This document shows positions 17,383-26,786 of a stretch of 64,000 bases of DNA, piece by piece. Origin of the DNA: Streptomyces sp. MMG1533 (GTDB lineage Bacteria; Actinomycetota; Actinomycetes; Streptomycetales; Streptomycetaceae); NCBI RefSeq assembly GCF_001279775.1, contig NZ_LGDG01000228.1:1-64000 (forward strand), written 5' to 3'. Position numbers and translations under genes: made by a program. Each line of letters starts with the position of its first letter. Within the stretch, counting starts at the first letter, position 1. The notes under the pieces are model-generated. The model searched no databases. It was not told where the DNA came from and was given only the letters and a program-made list of their open reading frames with translations.

Positions 17383-18231
17383 CTAGAGCTCGGCCAGCAA
17401 CTCCGCCTTCTTCGCGGAGAACTCCTCGTCCGTCACCAGCCCGGCCTGGTGCAGCTCCCCGAGGTGACGAATCCGCTCGGCGATGTCGGCGGGATCCCGG
17501 CGCGGCATGGCCGCCGTCGGGACAGCCGGCAGCGCGGAGCGGTCCCGGAGCGCGGCCAGTACCGCCGCGGCGAACGGCAACGACTCGTGCACGGGCCCGT
17601 ATCCGAGCCCGAACACCACAGCGGCGGGATCCTGGTCGGCCTGCACCGGCGGTGCCTCCCCGCGCAGCAACCGCAGATGCCCCTCGAACACCTCCGGCGA
17701 CCGCCACTGCACCCCGGTCAGCTCGGACACCGCAAAGGTCTGGTCGCCGGCCTTCCACTTCGCCGAGGACGCCCCGGTCCAGAACCAGCGGAAGTGCACG
17801 GCCCTGCCGTCGAAGGACGCCTTCCCGTCGTACGCCTTGAACTGCAGCGGCACTTCGGGAGCCTCCACCAGGAACCGGTCGGACGGTCCGTCGTCCTGCT
17901 TCAGCTGCGCACGCAACTCGTCGGCGTAGTACTCGGCGAGCGTCTCCTTCTCGGCGGGCAGCACCAGCCGATACGGATCACAGCTCTCCTTGAGCTGTCC
18001 CGCGGCCGCCTCCATCAACGGATCGGCACCGGGACGCGGTTCGGCGTGCAGTACCACCGTCCCGCGTTTGCCGTGGGTGAGAGTCACCCCGGCGAGCGCG
18101 TCGAGGGGGACACGTCGTTCCCCCAACGCCTGGAAGAGCTTGGGTGTTCGAATCCCCCGTTCGTAGCGGATGAGCACGGAGTCGGAGTCGAACTCCCAGG
18201 CGGCATGAAATCCGGCCAGTACGTCACCCAT
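17383..18231 (-). CDS. DUF4429 / SHOCT domain protein
   Basis: This protein of about 282 residues has two related beta-rich DUF4429 halves (EFDSDSVLIRYERGIRTPKLFQALGERRVPLDALAGVTL and its partner FKAYDGKASFDGRAVHFRWFW). It ends in a SHOCT motif (RIRHLGELHQAGLVTDEEFSAKKAELLAEL). No enzyme motif is present; SHOCT tails often mediate oligomerisation. ATG 18231 is preferred because TACGAT lies seven bases upstream (leaderless); ATG 18240 and 18279 are alternatives. Its stop codon directly abuts that of the convergent aldo/keto reductase. Confidence 0.82.
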   Translation of the reverse strand: MGDVLAGFHAAWEFDSDSVLIRYERGIRTPKLFQALGERRVPLDALAGVTLTHGKRGTVVLHAEPRPGADPLMEAAAGQLKESCDPYRLVLPAEKETLAEYYADELRAQLKQDDGPSDRFLVEAPEVPLQFKAYDGKASFDGRAVHFRWFWTGASSAKWKAGDQTFAVSELTGVQWRSPEVFEGHLRLLRGEAPPVQADQDPAAVVFGLGYGPVHESLPFAAAVLAALRDRSALPAVPTAAMPRRDPADIAERIRHLGELHQAGLVTDEEFSAKKAELLAEL

Positions 18232-18297
18232 GCGGGTCATCGTATGCGGCACGAGCTCCTTCGTCCCCTCCCCACGCATCCGTGGATTTCTCCGTCT

Positions 18298-19518
18298 CTA
18301 CGCGCGTCCGGCCGATGCCGTCCCGGACAAACCCGTCCGGCAGGCTCCGGTATCGCCCGCGCAGTGCACCGAGCGGTATGCGCCAGTGCCGATCTCCGCG
18401 AAGTTCAGCAGGCTCTCCGTGCCCGGCTCGAAATAGCCGCCGTGCCCGTCCGCGCCCCGCGCCGACAGGACCCGCGCGCCGAACGCGGCGGACATCGGGT
18501 CCGCCCCGTGGCCGAGCCCTCCGACCTCCATGTACGGCACGTCCTGCACCCAGTCGTCGGCGTCCCGCATCGCCCACACATGCGCGGAGGTGCGCAGGTG
18601 GGACGCGTTCGCGACGCGCATCCCGGGGCTGCCGGCCACCGCTATGTCGGCCACCCGGTCCGGCAGCGTCCGCGCGGCGAGGCCGCACACCACCGAGCCG
18701 TAGCTGTGGCAGAAGAGGGAGACCGGGGTACCGCCGGGAAGGCCGCGCACCAGCGCGTTCAGCCGTACCGCGCCGTCCGCCGCGCGCATCGCGGTCGCCG
18801 AGTCGATGCCGAGCCCGCTGGGTGCGGTGTAGTCGGCCCAGGCGATGACGGCCGTACGCGTCGACGGGCTCGCCGCGCGCTCGGCCCGGTACAGGGCCGT
18901 GGCCATGCCGACCGGCGCGGAGTACTGGCGGGAGGTCCGCTGGAAGGTGAGCAGTTCGGTGTCGACGCCGGGGACGACGACCGAGACCCGCTCCGCGTTC
19001 CGCAGGCTGCCGAAGACCTCGGCGACCCGGCCCGAACCGTCGGGGTCGAAGGCGAGGATGTGGCGGCCCTTGCTCATCAGCGACTCGTAGCGGTGCATGC
19101 GCCGCCCGGCCTCCTGCTGGCCGTCCGGGGTGAGCCGTACGTCGTGCATGCGCTTCAGCTCGACCTTGCGGGCCTGCCCGAGGGCGATGCGGTTGGCGCG
19201 GTAACGCAGCTCGACGGGCGCGCCGTTCATGTTGCCGACGGCGAGCGGATAGCGGCGGGCGAGGCTGCTGCGCTGCTGCGCGGTGAGCGAGGCGAAGAAC
19301 CGGGCGAGACGGTGGGGGGTCGTCTCGTCGGGGTCCGGCAGCCGGTCTCCGGCGATGTGGCCGTGCTCCCAGTCGGAGAGCGATGCCTGGAGCGCGGTGC
19401 TGCTCCGCTGACTGCGCAGTGCCGTCCAGCCGGTGGTCGCCAGCATCACGAACACCACGGCCAACGCGAGCAGTGCGCGCCAGACGTTCAGTTGGGGGGA
19501 GGTGTCGAAGGAAGTCAC
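18298..19518 (-). CDS. Membrane-anchored DUF1023-type alpha/beta hydrolase
   Basis: This 406-residue protein has one N-terminal membrane segment (WRALLALAVVFVMLATTGWTAL) that anchors the rest outside the cytoplasm. The C-terminal half carries the DUF1023 alpha/beta-hydrolase fold with nucleophile elbow CHSYGS, WADYTAPSGLG and AVAGSPGM. The substrate is unknown; family members are abundant in actinobacteria and often called esterases. The GTG start has no clear ribosome site, and a TAGTGT element nine bases upstream suggests a leaderless or short-leader message. Confidence 0.85.
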   Translation of the reverse strand: MTSFDTSPQLNVWRALLALAVVFVMLATTGWTALRSQRSSTALQASLSDWEHGHIAGDRLPDPDETTPHRLARFFASLTAQQRSSLARRYPLAVGNMNGAPVELRYRANRIALGQARKVELKRMHDVRLTPDGQQEAGRRMHRYESLMSKGRHILAFDPDGSGRVAEVFGSLRNAERVSVVVPGVDTELLTFQRTSRQYSAPVGMATALYRAERAASPSTRTAVIAWADYTAPSGLGIDSATAMRAADGAVRLNALVRGLPGGTPVSLFCHSYGSVVCGLAARTLPDRVADIAVAGSPGMRVANASHLRTSAHVWAMRDADDWVQDVPYMEVGGLGHGADPMSAAFGARVLSARGADGHGGYFEPGTESLLNFAEIGTGAYRSVHCAGDTGACRTGLSGTASAGRA

Positions 19519-19618
19519 TGAAAGGACACACTAGGAGAACGAGAGGGTCTCGCGTTAACCAAGTGGCGTGAATCACGTTTGGACAAAACCGGGCCTTCAG
19601 TGCATAGTGCCGTCGCCT

Positions 19619-20260
19619 TCAGGCCGTTCGCCAGTTTCCCGCCAGTGCGGGTCCCACCTGTTCGAGGTACGTGACCGTCAGGTCGCGCATCGCGTCGAGG
19701 CTGAAGTCCTCGCCCGTGCTCCACTGTCGTTCCGTCACCCGTATCACCGCGCTGAACAGGGCCACCGTGAGCCGGGGGCGCGGGTCGGTGTCCACATCGA
19801 GGCCCTCGCGCTCGGCGAGCACCCGCGCGATCGTCTCCTCGACCTCCGCCGAGCGGCGCAGATGGGCGGCGAGCAGGACGGGCGTCGACTCGATCACCTG
19901 GTACATGCGCAGATGCAGCTCCACGGGTACGACGGATTCGACGACCTCGCCCAGCGTGTCCCAGCCCTCCAGGACGGCCTGCCGCAGCGCCTCCATGGGC
20001 GCCTCGTGCGCCGGGCGCTCGCGCACCGACTCGACGAAGCGCTCCAGCGTCATCTCCTGGACGGCGAGCGCGGCCTCCTCCTTGTTCGCGAAGTAGCGGA
20101 AGAAGGTGCGCTGCGAGACGTCGACCGCCTCGGTGATGTCGTCGACCGTCGTCTGTTCGTACCCCCGGCCGGTGAACAGTTCGAGGGCGGCCCGCAGCAA
20201 CGCGTCGCGGGTGCGCTGTTTCTTGAGCTCGCGCAGCCCAGGCCGTGCCGCGGTGTCCAT
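19619..20260 (-). CDS. TetR/AcrR-family repressor of the adjacent efflux pump
   Basis: This 213-residue regulator has an N-terminal helix-turn-helix (TRDALLRAALELFTGRGYEQTTVDDITEAVDVSQRTFFRYFANKEEAAL) and a TetR C-terminal ligand domain. It is divergent from an EmrB/QacA-type exporter. The intergenic region contains two inverted repeats, one over its own -10 region and one over the exporter -35. The classical model is repression of both genes until a transported drug binds; this role is inferred from arrangement. Confidence 0.88.
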   Translation of the reverse strand: MDTAARPGLRELKKQRTRDALLRAALELFTGRGYEQTTVDDITEAVDVSQRTFFRYFANKEEAALAVQEMTLERFVESVRERPAHEAPMEALRQAVLEGWDTLGEVVESVVPVELHLRMYQVIESTPVLLAAHLRRSAEVEETIARVLAEREGLDVDTDPRPRLTVALFSAVIRVTERQWSTGEDFSLDAMRDLTVTYLEQVGPALAGNWRTA

Positions 20261-20285
20261 GGTGTCTCTCCTCGCAGATGACGAA

Positions 20286-20301
20286 AACTGTCCTGACAGT
20301 T
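20286..20301. promoter_or_regulatory. Palindromic candidate TetR operator 1
   Basis: AACTGTC-CT-GACAGTT is a perfect inverted repeat with a two-base centre. On the minus strand it overlaps the likely -10 of the TetR gene, whose TTGACA -35 lies about 18 bases upstream near 20320-20325. Assignment to the adjacent TetR is inferred. Confidence 0.55.
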
Positions 20302-20312
20302 ACCGACTTGTG

Positions 20313-20358
20313 AATTGGTTTGTCAATTGTCAGTGGCTGTCATTAGCCTCGCCGCATG
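20313..20358 (+). promoter_or_regulatory. Leaderless efflux promoter with candidate operator 2
   Basis: TTGTCA (20320-20325) and TAGCCT (20344-20349) are 18 bases apart, and the exporter ATG follows the -10 by six bases, so the transcript is probably leaderless. The inverted repeat AATTG-N6-CAATT (20313-20328) overlaps the -35 and would block polymerase. Confidence 0.55.
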
Positions 20359-22002
20359 ACTAGTCAGACCACCATCGACAAGACGGGGCCGGGGGGCACG
20401 GCGCCATCCGCCCCGTCGGACCGGTCGCCCGCCTCCGGGCTGCGCGGCCATCCCTGGTTCACGCTCATAACCGTCGCGGTCGGGGTCATGATGGTGGCCC
20501 TGGACGGCACCATCGTGGCCATCGCCAACCCGGCCATCCAGTCGGACCTGAAGGCGAGCTTCGCCGACGTCCAGTGGATCACCAACGGCTACTTCCTCGC
20601 CCTCGCGGTCTCCCTGATCACCGCGGGCAAGCTCGGTGACCGCTTCGGCCACCGGCAGACCTTCCTGATCGGCGTGGTCGGCTTCGCCGGCGCCTCGGGC
20701 GCGATCGGCCTGTCCGACAGCATCGCGCTGGTCGTCACCTTCCGTGTCCTGCAGGGCCTGTTCGGCGCGCTGTTGATGCCGGCCGCGCTCGGCCTGCTGC
20801 GCGCGACCTTCCCGGCCGAGAAGCTCAACATGGCCATCGGTATCTGGGGCATGGTCATCGGCGCCTCCACCGCGGGTGGCCCGATCCTCGGCGGCGTCCT
20901 GGTCGAGCACGTCAACTGGCAGTCGGTGTTCTTCATCAACGTGCCGGTCGGCATCCTCGCCGTCGCCCTCGGTGTGGTGATCCTGCTCGACCACCGAGCT
21001 GCCCTCGGGCGGAGCCCGGAAAATGGATACAGCGCCCCGCGCTCCTTCGACATCCTGGGCATCGCCCTGCTGTCGGCCGCCATGTTCTGTCTGGTGTGGG
21101 CGCTCATCAAGGCCCCGGAATGGGGCTGGGGCGCCGGGACTACCTGGACGTTCGTCCTCGCGTCCGTGGTCGGCTTCGCGCTCTTCGCCTTCTGGGAGAC
21201 GAAGGTCAAGGAGCCGTTGATCCCGCCGGCGCTCTTCCGCTCGGTCCCGCTGTCGGCGGGCGTCGTCCTCATGGTCCTCATGGCGATTGCCTTCATGGGC
21301 GGTCTGTTCTTCGTCACCTTCTACCTGCAGAACGTGCACGGTATGGGCCCGATCGACGCCGGTCTGCACCTGCTCCCGCTCACCGGGATGATGATCGTCG
21401 GCTCCCCGCTCGCGGGCGCGATGATCACCAAGCTGGGCCCGCGCGTCCCGCTGGCCGGCGGCATGGCCGCCGTCGCCGTCGCCATGTTCGGGATGTCCAC
21501 GCTGGACGCGGGCACCGGCAGCGGCCTCATGTCGCTCTGGTTCGCCCTGCTCGGCCTCGGCCTCGCGCCCGTCATGGTCGGCGCCACCGAGGTCATCGTC
21601 GGCAACGCCCCGATGGAGCTCTCCGGTGTCGCCGGCGGACTCCAGCAGGCCGCGATGCAGATCGGCGGCAGCCTCGGTACGGCCGTCCTGGGCGCCGTGA
21701 TGGCCTCCAAGGTGGACAGCGACCTCGCGGGCAACTGGAAGGACGCGGGGCTCCCGGAGCTCACGCCGACCCAGCTCGACCAGGCATCCGAAGCGGTCCA
21801 GGTCGGTGTGCCTCCGGTCGCCAAGGGCACCCCGGAGGCGATCGTCGCGAAGATCACGGACGTCGCGCACGACACCTTCGTCTCCGGCATGAGCCTGGCG
21901 TCCCTGGTCGCCGCCGGAGTCGCCGTCGTCGCCGTCCTGGTCGCGCTGCTCACCAAGCGCGGCGAGAACGCGGAGGCGGGCGCGGGCGTCGGGCACATCT
22001 GA
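20356..22002 (+). CDS. DHA2-type MFS drug exporter (EmrB/QacA family)
   Basis: This 548-residue protein has about 14 hydrophobic segments and the family motifs LDGTIVAIANPAIQSDL in helix 1 and GKLGDRFGHRQTFLIGV (motif A) in the helix 2-3 loop. It also has RVLQGLFGALLMPAALGLL (motif B) and GPILGGVLVEHVNWQSVFFINVPVG (motif C, drug:H+ antiporter signature). It should export lipophilic drugs or an endogenous metabolite using the proton gradient. A divergent TetR repressor and two visible operators indicate inducible expression. Confidence 0.93.
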   Translation: MTSQTTIDKTGPGGTAPSAPSDRSPASGLRGHPWFTLITVAVGVMMVALDGTIVAIANPAIQSDLKASFADVQWITNGYFLALAVSLITAGKLGDRFGHRQTFLIGVVGFAGASGAIGLSDSIALVVTFRVLQGLFGALLMPAALGLLRATFPAEKLNMAIGIWGMVIGASTAGGPILGGVLVEHVNWQSVFFINVPVGILAVALGVVILLDHRAALGRSPENGYSAPRSFDILGIALLSAAMFCLVWALIKAPEWGWGAGTTWTFVLASVVGFALFAFWETKVKEPLIPPALFRSVPLSAGVVLMVLMAIAFMGGLFFVTFYLQNVHGMGPIDAGLHLLPLTGMMIVGSPLAGAMITKLGPRVPLAGGMAAVAVAMFGMSTLDAGTGSGLMSLWFALLGLGLAPVMVGATEVIVGNAPMELSGVAGGLQQAAMQIGGSLGTAVLGAVMASKVDSDLAGNWKDAGLPELTPTQLDQASEAVQVGVPPVAKGTPEAIVAKITDVAHDTFVSGMSLASLVAAGVAVVAVLVALLTKRGENAEAGAGVGHI

Positions 22003-22312
22003 CGCGGGGCATCACGCCCATCGCCGAACCCCCGGAGGAATACGCGGAGTTCCCCTATCAGGGTGACAACGCTAAAGATTCCTCGCACCCGGTACGCGCC
22101 GCGGGTCACAGTGGGTCAAGCCCTCCGGTACGGCATGTTCCCCAGGCAAGTTCGGGACGTTCGTACGACGAACGAGGGCGACCGGATCTGCGGCGCGCTG
22201 CCGGAGGGGGGCGGCGCGCCGCAAGGCCGGAGGATTAGCCCCCGCATCGGGGGTACTCGCATCGTCGAACCCGAAACGAACCCAACCAACCGAGGGGTTC
22301 TGGGAGTTGATG
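22003..22312. other. Intergenic stretch with one inverted repeat
   Basis: These 310 bases hold no supported gene. The only clear structure is the inverted repeat CGTTCGT-ACG-ACGAACG at 22158-22174, which could be an operator or short hairpin. GGGAG at 22302-22306 is the ribosome site of the next gene. Confidence 0.5.
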
Positions 22313-22618
22313 ATGGCGGGCTTCGGACAAGGAACGCGCAGGTACCCCCGCTCACGTAGCCGGACGAGGTCACGGAGTGGGCCGGATCGCGCGACGCTCG
22401 GAATCATCGGAGTCATCTGCGCGATCGCCGGATTCTTCGTGCTGGGGATCATCCTCGGCCCCGTCGCGATCGTCTGCGGCTGGCTCGCCATGGGCCGCAG
22501 CTGGGCGGGCAGCCGCCCGGTCCCGGCCCTGGTCGCCCTCGTACTGGGCGCCATCGACACGCTCCTGGCGGTCATCTGGCTCGCCGGAGCGGCAACCCCG
22601 GGCACGGGCATGTTCTGA
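22313..22618 (+). CDS. Small two-helix membrane protein, DUF4190-like
   Basis: This protein of about 101 residues has an Arg/Ser-rich N-terminus (RRYPRSRSRTRSRSG) and two transmembrane helices (LGIIGVICAIAGFFVLGIILGPVAIVCGWLAMG and ALVALVLGAIDTLLAVIWLAG). This matches DUF4190-type small membrane proteins, whose role is unknown. TTG 22307, ATG 22310 and ATG 22313 are consecutive in frame; GGGAG at 22302-22306 favours 22313. A hairpin follows at 22635. Confidence 0.75.
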   Translation: MAGFGQGTRRYPRSRSRTRSRSGPDRATLGIIGVICAIAGFFVLGIILGPVAIVCGWLAMGRSWAGSRPVPALVALVLGAIDTLLAVIWLAGAATPGTGMF

Positions 22619-22634
22619 CCCGGGCGTGAGGGAA

Positions 22635-22661
22635 GGGCCCCCGGTGGGACGCCGGGGGCCC
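22635..22661. terminator. Hairpin terminator
   Basis: GGGCCCCCGG and CCGGGGGCCC form a perfect ten-base-pair stem with a seven-base loop, 17 bases after the stop of the small membrane protein gene. Confidence 0.7.
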
Positions 22662-22710
22662 ACCCGCGCAGGCGCGGCAAGCGATGCCGTCGGTCCGCGG
22701 GCAGTCGTGC

Positions 22711-22743
22711 CTCCCTCAGCGCCTTGAAGGCCTGGGGGATCCC
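22711..22743. repeat. Degenerate small palindromic repeat
   Basis: A CTCCCTCAG arm, a CCTTGAAGG core and a CCTGGGGGA arm resemble the more perfect copy at 26719-26760. This looks like a family of short Streptomyces intergenic palindromes. Confidence 0.4.
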
Positions 22744-22822
22744 ACGGGCGGCACGGGTGGGCGCGGACGGCACCCCGTCAGCGCCGGGCCGCGCGATCCG
22801 TCCTCCGGGGCCGCAACCCCGT

Positions 22823-23560
22823 TCACTGCCGAACAGACTGCTCCTGCAACGCCGCGATCTCCGCCCGAAGCGCCCGCACCTCATCGGTCAGCAGGCGGAT
22901 CGCCTCCGTCTGCCGCCGTTCCTCCACGTCGTCCTTCTCGAACCGCGCGATGAACCACGCGGCGATGTTCGCGGTCACCACACCCAGCAGCGCGATCCCG
23001 GACAGCATCAGCCCCACGGCGATCATCCGCCCCAAGCCGGTGGTCGGCGCGTGATCCCCGTACCCCACGGTCGTCATCGTCGTGAACGACCACCACACAG
23101 CGTCACCCAGTGTCCTGATGTTCCCGTCCGGGGACTCCCGCTCCACCGACAGCACGGCCAGCGACCCGAACATCAGCAGCCCGACGACCGCCCCCGCGAC
23201 ATACGTCGTCAGCCGGATCTGCGAGGCCATCCGCGCCCGCCGCTGCACCAGCAGCAGTGTCGACACCAGCCGCAGCAGCCGCAGCGGCTGGATCAGCGGC
23301 AGCGCCACCGCACACAGGTCCAGCCAGTGCCTGCGTACGAACCGCCGGCGATCCTCGGCGAGAACCAGCCGCACCAGATAGTCGACGGCGAAGGCCCCCC
23401 AGACCACCCACTCGACGGCCGTGCACGCGTCGGTCAGCGACCGGCTCGTCGGACTGATCACGATGGGCACGGCGTAGGCGACGGCGAACAGCACCGCGAG
23501 GGCCAACAAGGGCCGTTGGGTCCGTCGCTCCCACCGCACCTGCGCCGTTTGTTCCTTCAT
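22823..23560 (-). CDS. Voltage-gated-type potassium channel with coiled-coil tail
   Basis: This 245-residue protein has several hydrophobic helices, including an Arg-rich segment (LRLLRLVSTLLLVQRRARM) resembling a voltage sensor. A pore loop follows with the selectivity filter TTVGYGD (in FTTMTTVGYGDHAPTTGLG), then a last transmembrane helix. The C-terminus (EKDDVEERRQTEAIRLLTDEVRALRAEIAALQEQ) is a coiled coil likely to set tetramer assembly, without an RCK domain. It should conduct K+ across the plasma membrane. ATG 23560 is chosen because the longer upstream frame crosses the aceE terminator. Confidence 0.9.
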   Translation of the reverse strand: MKEQTAQVRWERRTQRPLLALAVLFAVAYAVPIVISPTSRSLTDACTAVEWVVWGAFAVDYLVRLVLAEDRRRFVRRHWLDLCAVALPLIQPLRLLRLVSTLLLVQRRARMASQIRLTTYVAGAVVGLLMFGSLAVLSVERESPDGNIRTLGDAVWWSFTTMTTVGYGDHAPTTGLGRMIAVGLMLSGIALLGVVTANIAAWFIARFEKDDVEERRQTEAIRLLTDEVRALRAEIAALQEQSVRQ

Positions 23561-23582
23561 GAGCGCATAGTAAAGAAACGAT

Positions 23583-23614
23583 AAGGGCGGTGGGGCCCAG
23601 GCCCCACCGCCCTT
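23583..23614. terminator. Hairpin terminator after aceE
   Basis: Arms 23583-23597 and 23600-23614 form a perfect 15-base-pair stem with CA between them. It lies between the stop of aceE and the start of the channel gene on the same strand, so the two are probably separate transcripts. Confidence 0.75.
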
Positions 23615-23631
23615 CACTCGATCATGCCGCG

Positions 23632-26379
23632 CTACGCGTCGCCGCCCGCGGCCCCCGGGTCCGCCGCCGAGACGTCGAGCAACTGGTACCTGTCGATCGC
23701 CTGCTTCAGCGCCGACCGGTCGACCTTGCCCTCCCTGGCCAGCTCGGTCAGCACGCCCACCACGATCGACTGCGCGTCGATGTGGAAGAAGCGGCGGGCC
23801 GCCCCACGGGTGTCGGCGAAGCCGAAGCCGTCCGCACCCAGTGACTGGTACGTCCCCGGCACCCACCGCGCGATCTGGTCCGGAACCGACCGCATCCAGT
23901 CGGACACGGCGACGAACGGTCCCTCCGCGCCGGCCAGCTTCCGCGTCACGTACGGCACCCGCTGCTCCTCCTCGGGGTGCAGCAGGTTGTGCTCCTCGCA
24001 CGCCACGGCCTCGCGCCGCAGCTCGTTCCAGGAGGTCGCCGACCAGACGTCGGCCTTCACGTTCCACTCCTCGGCGAGGATCTTCTGCGCCTCGATCGCC
24101 CACGGCACCGCGACGCCGGACGCCATGATCTGCGCCGGGATCGACCCCGAAGTGCCCTCCGCGAAGCGGTGGATGCCCTTGACGATGCCCTCGGCGTCCA
24201 CGTTCGCCGGCTCGGCCGGGTGCTGGATCGGCTCGTTGTAGACCGTGAGGTAGTAGAAGACGTCCTCACCCGCTTTGCCGTCGGCGGTCTCGCCGTACAT
24301 CCGGCGCAGACCGTCCTGCACGATGTGCGCGATCTCGAAGCCGAACGCCGGGTCGTACGCCACACAGCCCGGGTTGGTCGAGGCGAGCAGCTGCGAGTGG
24401 CCGTCCGCGTGCTGGAGGCCCTCACCGGTCAGGGTCGTACGGCCGGCGGTCGCACCCAGCACGAAGCCGCGCGCCAACTGGTCGGACATCTGCCAGAACT
24501 GGTCGCCGGTGCGCTGGAAACCGAACATCGAGTAGAAGACGTACACCGGGATGAGCGGCTCGCCGTGCGTGGCGTACGACGAACCCGCGGCGATCAGCGA
24601 GGCGGTGCAGCCCGCCTCGGAGATGCCGTCGTGCAGCATCTGCCCGGTCGGCGACTCCTTGTACGCGAGGAGCAGGTCCCGGTCCACGGCCTCGTACTGC
24701 TGGCCGAGCGGGTTGTAGATCTTCGCGCTCGGGAAGAAGGAGTCCATGCCGAAGGTGCGGTACTCGTCCGGCGCGATCAGCACGAACCGCTTGCCGATCT
24801 CCTTGTCCCGCATGAGGTCCTTGAGGAGCCTCACAAAGGCCATGGTCGTCGCGATGGACTGCTGGCCCGAGCCCTTCTTCACGGTCGCGTACGTCTTGTC
24901 GTCGGGCAGCGCGAGCGGCTGCGAGCGCACGACGCGCGTCGGGACGTAACCGCCGAGCGAGTTGCGGCGGTCGTGCATGTACTGGATCTCCTCCGAGTCC
25001 CGGCCCGGGTGGAAGTAGGGCGGCGCGCCCGACTCCAGCTCCTTGTCGGAGATCGGCAGGTGCAGCCGGTCGCGGAAGCCCTTGAGGTCGGCGACCGTCA
25101 GCTTCTTCATCTGGTGCGTGGCGTTGCGGCCCTCGAAGTTCGGGCCCAGCGTCCAGCCCTTGATCGTCTTGGCGAGGATCACGGTCGGCTGGCCCTTGTG
25201 CTCCACGGCCGCCTTGTACGCCGCGAAGATCTTCCGGTGGTCGTGACCGCCGCGGCCCAGGTGCAGGATCTGGTCGTCGGTCATGCTCTCGACCATGGCG
25301 CGCAGCCGGTGGTCGTCGCCGAAGAAGTGGTCGCGGATGTACCCGCCCGTCTCGGTGGCGTACGTCTGGAACTGCCCGTCCGGCGTGGTGTTCATCTTGT
25401 TGACGAGCACGCCGTCGCGGTCCTGGGCCAGCAGCGGGTCCCAGGTGCGGTCCCACACCAGCTTGATCACGTTCCAGCCGGCGCCCCGGAAGATCGACTC
25501 CAGCTCCTGGATGATCTTGCCGTTGCCGCGCACCGGGCCGTCGAGCCGCTGGAGGTTGCAGTTGACGACGAAGGTCAGGTTGTCCAGGCCCTCGCGGGCG
25601 GCGATGGACAGCTGGCCGAGCGACTCGGGCTCGTCCATCTCACCGTCGCCGAGGAACGCCCACACGTGCGACTTCGAGGTGTCCGCGATCTCGCGCGCGT
25701 GCAGATAGCGGTTCATCCGGGCCTGGTAGATCGCACCGATCGGGCCGAGGCCCATCGACACGGTCGGGAACTCCCAGAAGTCCGGCATCAGCCGCGGATG
25801 CGGGTAGCTGGACAGGCCGTACGGCGCCTTCGACTTCTCCTGGCGGAACGCGTCCAGGTTCTGGTCGCTGAGGCGGTCCAGCAGGAACGCGCGGGCGTAG
25901 ATGCCCGGGGAGGCGTGGCCCTGGAAGAAGACCTGGTCGCCGCCGTCGCCCTCGTCCTTGCCGCGGAAGAAGTGGTTGAAGCCGACGTCGTAGAGGGAGG
26001 CCGAGGAGGCGAAGGTGGCGATGTGGCCGCCGACGCCGATGCCGGGCCGCTGGGCGCGCGAGACCATGACCGCGGCGTTCCACCGGGTCGCGTTCAGGAT
26101 CCGGCGCTCGATCTCCTCGTTGCCCGGGAAGAACGGCTCGGCCCTGGTGGGGATGGTGTTCACGTAGTCCGTGCTGCGCATCTCCGGCACGGCCACGCGC
26201 TTCTCGCGGGCACGCTCGATGAGCCGGAGCATCAGGTAGCGGGCCCGCTCCCGGCCGCGCTCGTCCACGGCGGCGTCGAGGGAGTCGAGCCACTCCTGGG
26301 TTTCCTCGGGGTCGAAGTCAGGAACCTGACTCGGAAGGCCGCCAATGATGATCGGATTGCGATCGGATCCGGAAGCCAC
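23632..26379 (-). CDS. aceE: Pyruvate dehydrogenase E1 component, homodimeric type
   Basis: This 915-residue enzyme has the AceE architecture. The thiamine-diphosphate motif [22 protein letters not shown]...NCNLQ lies near residues 250-282, [25 protein letters not shown] near 120, and a transketolase-like pyrimidine-binding domain and C-terminal domain complete it. It decarboxylates pyruvate and acetylates E2 lipoate, feeding acetyl-CoA into the TCA cycle and the fatty-acid operon elsewhere in this window. E2 and E3 are not adjacent, as usual in actinobacteria. The GTG start follows AAGGA at spacing six. A long upstream region suggests transcriptional or leader control. Confidence 0.97.
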   Translation of the reverse strand: MASGSDRNPIIIGGLPSQVPDFDPEETQEWLDSLDAAVDERGRERARYLMLRLIERAREKRVAVPEMRSTDYVNTIPTRAEPFFPGNEEIERRILNATRWNAAVMVSRAQRPGIGVGGHIATFASSASLYDVGFNHFFRGKDEGDGGDQVFFQGHASPGIYARAFLLDRLSDQNLDAFRQEKSKAPYGLSSYPHPRLMPDFWEFPTVSMGLGPIGAIYQARMNRYLHAREIADTSKSHVWAFLGDGEMDEPESLGQLSIAAREGLDNLTFVVNCNLQRLDGPVRGNGKIIQELESIFRGAGWNVIKLVWDRTWDPLLAQDRDGVLVNKMNTTPDGQFQTYATETGGYIRDHFFGDDHRLRAMVESMTDDQILHLGRGGHDHRKIFAAYKAAVEHKGQPTVILAKTIKGWTLGPNFEGRNATHQMKKLTVADLKGFRDRLHLPISDKELESGAPPYFHPGRDSEEIQYMHDRRNSLGGYVPTRVVRSQPLALPDDKTYATVKKGSGQQSIATTMAFVRLLKDLMRDKEIGKRFVLIAPDEYRTFGMDSFFPSAKIYNPLGQQYEAVDRDLLLAYKESPTGQMLHDGISEAGCTASLIAAGSSYATHGEPLIPVYVFYSMFGFQRTGDQFWQMSDQLARGFVLGATAGRTTLTGEGLQHADGHSQLLASTNPGCVAYDPAFGFEIAHIVQDGLRRMYGETADGKAGEDVFYYLTVYNEPIQHPAEPANVDAEGIVKGIHRFAEGTSGSIPAQIMASGVAVPWAIEAQKILAEEWNVKADVWSATSWNELRREAVACEEHNLLHPEEEQRVPYVTRKLAGAEGPFVAVSDWMRSVPDQIARWVPGTYQSLGADGFGFADTRGAARRFFHIDAQSIVVGVLTELAREGKVDRSALKQAIDRYQLLDVSAADPGAAGGDA

Positions 26380-26786
26380 GCTGTTCCTTACCTGTCAGAG
26401 GGCTGCTTTGCGAGGGATTTCTCGGGGTTTTCGTATGCCTGCACCGTTCCCCATCGTGTACCTCGGCGTCGCAAACGTCATCTCTACTGTGAGGTAATCA
26501 GAGCCTTGTCTGCACGGGCGCACCTCCAGGTGGTTCCCAAACGCGCAAACAGGGCAGAAAGGTGTGGGCTGTGTCACGCCGGGCCGGGACGGTGTGCCGT
26601 AGGTTGCGGCGACACGGCCGGTATCGTCACCGTTTCGGCGGTCTGAACGGCCGGGTACTTGCGCGATCCGTCCCGCCCGTGTGGACTACGGCCAATGCTT
26701 CGCGCACGCGCGTGGCTGAGACTCCCCCAAGGCCCTGAAGGGGCCCGGGGGGACCCCCATTCCAAAACATGATCAGGAGGCAACCC
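26380..26786. other. Long divergent intergenic region between aceE and DUF3052
   Basis: About 400 bases separate two divergent genes. The aceE-proximal part (26400-26520) is visibly less GC-rich than the surrounding coding DNA and contains a minus-strand TAGAGA element near 26490, so it probably holds the aceE promoter and a leader of roughly 100 bases. The part near 26719-26760 is a palindromic repeat. A 60-codon minus-strand frame at 26395-26577 is present but unconvincing as a gene. Confidence 0.45.
26719..26760. repeat. Small intergenic palindromic repeat (Streptomyces type)
   Basis: ACTCCCCC, a CCCTGAAGGGG core and CCGGGGGGACCCCC form a GC-rich imperfect palindrome just upstream of the DUF3052 ribosome site. 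Similar sequences occur near 22711, 55941 and 56008, so it seems to be a dispersed repeat. Confidence 0.55.

Noticed and set aside
26395..26577. 60-codon minus-strand frame in the aceE leader (Cys-containing)
   Set aside because: It has no ribosome site and no recognisable domain, and it overlaps the probable aceE promoter; kept only as a remark in the intergenic entry.
23977..26646. 889-codon open frame on the plus strand opposite aceE
   Set aside because: It is an antisense shadow of aceE: Arg/Val/Leu/Gly-rich with no recognisable domain, while the minus strand has full AceE motifs.
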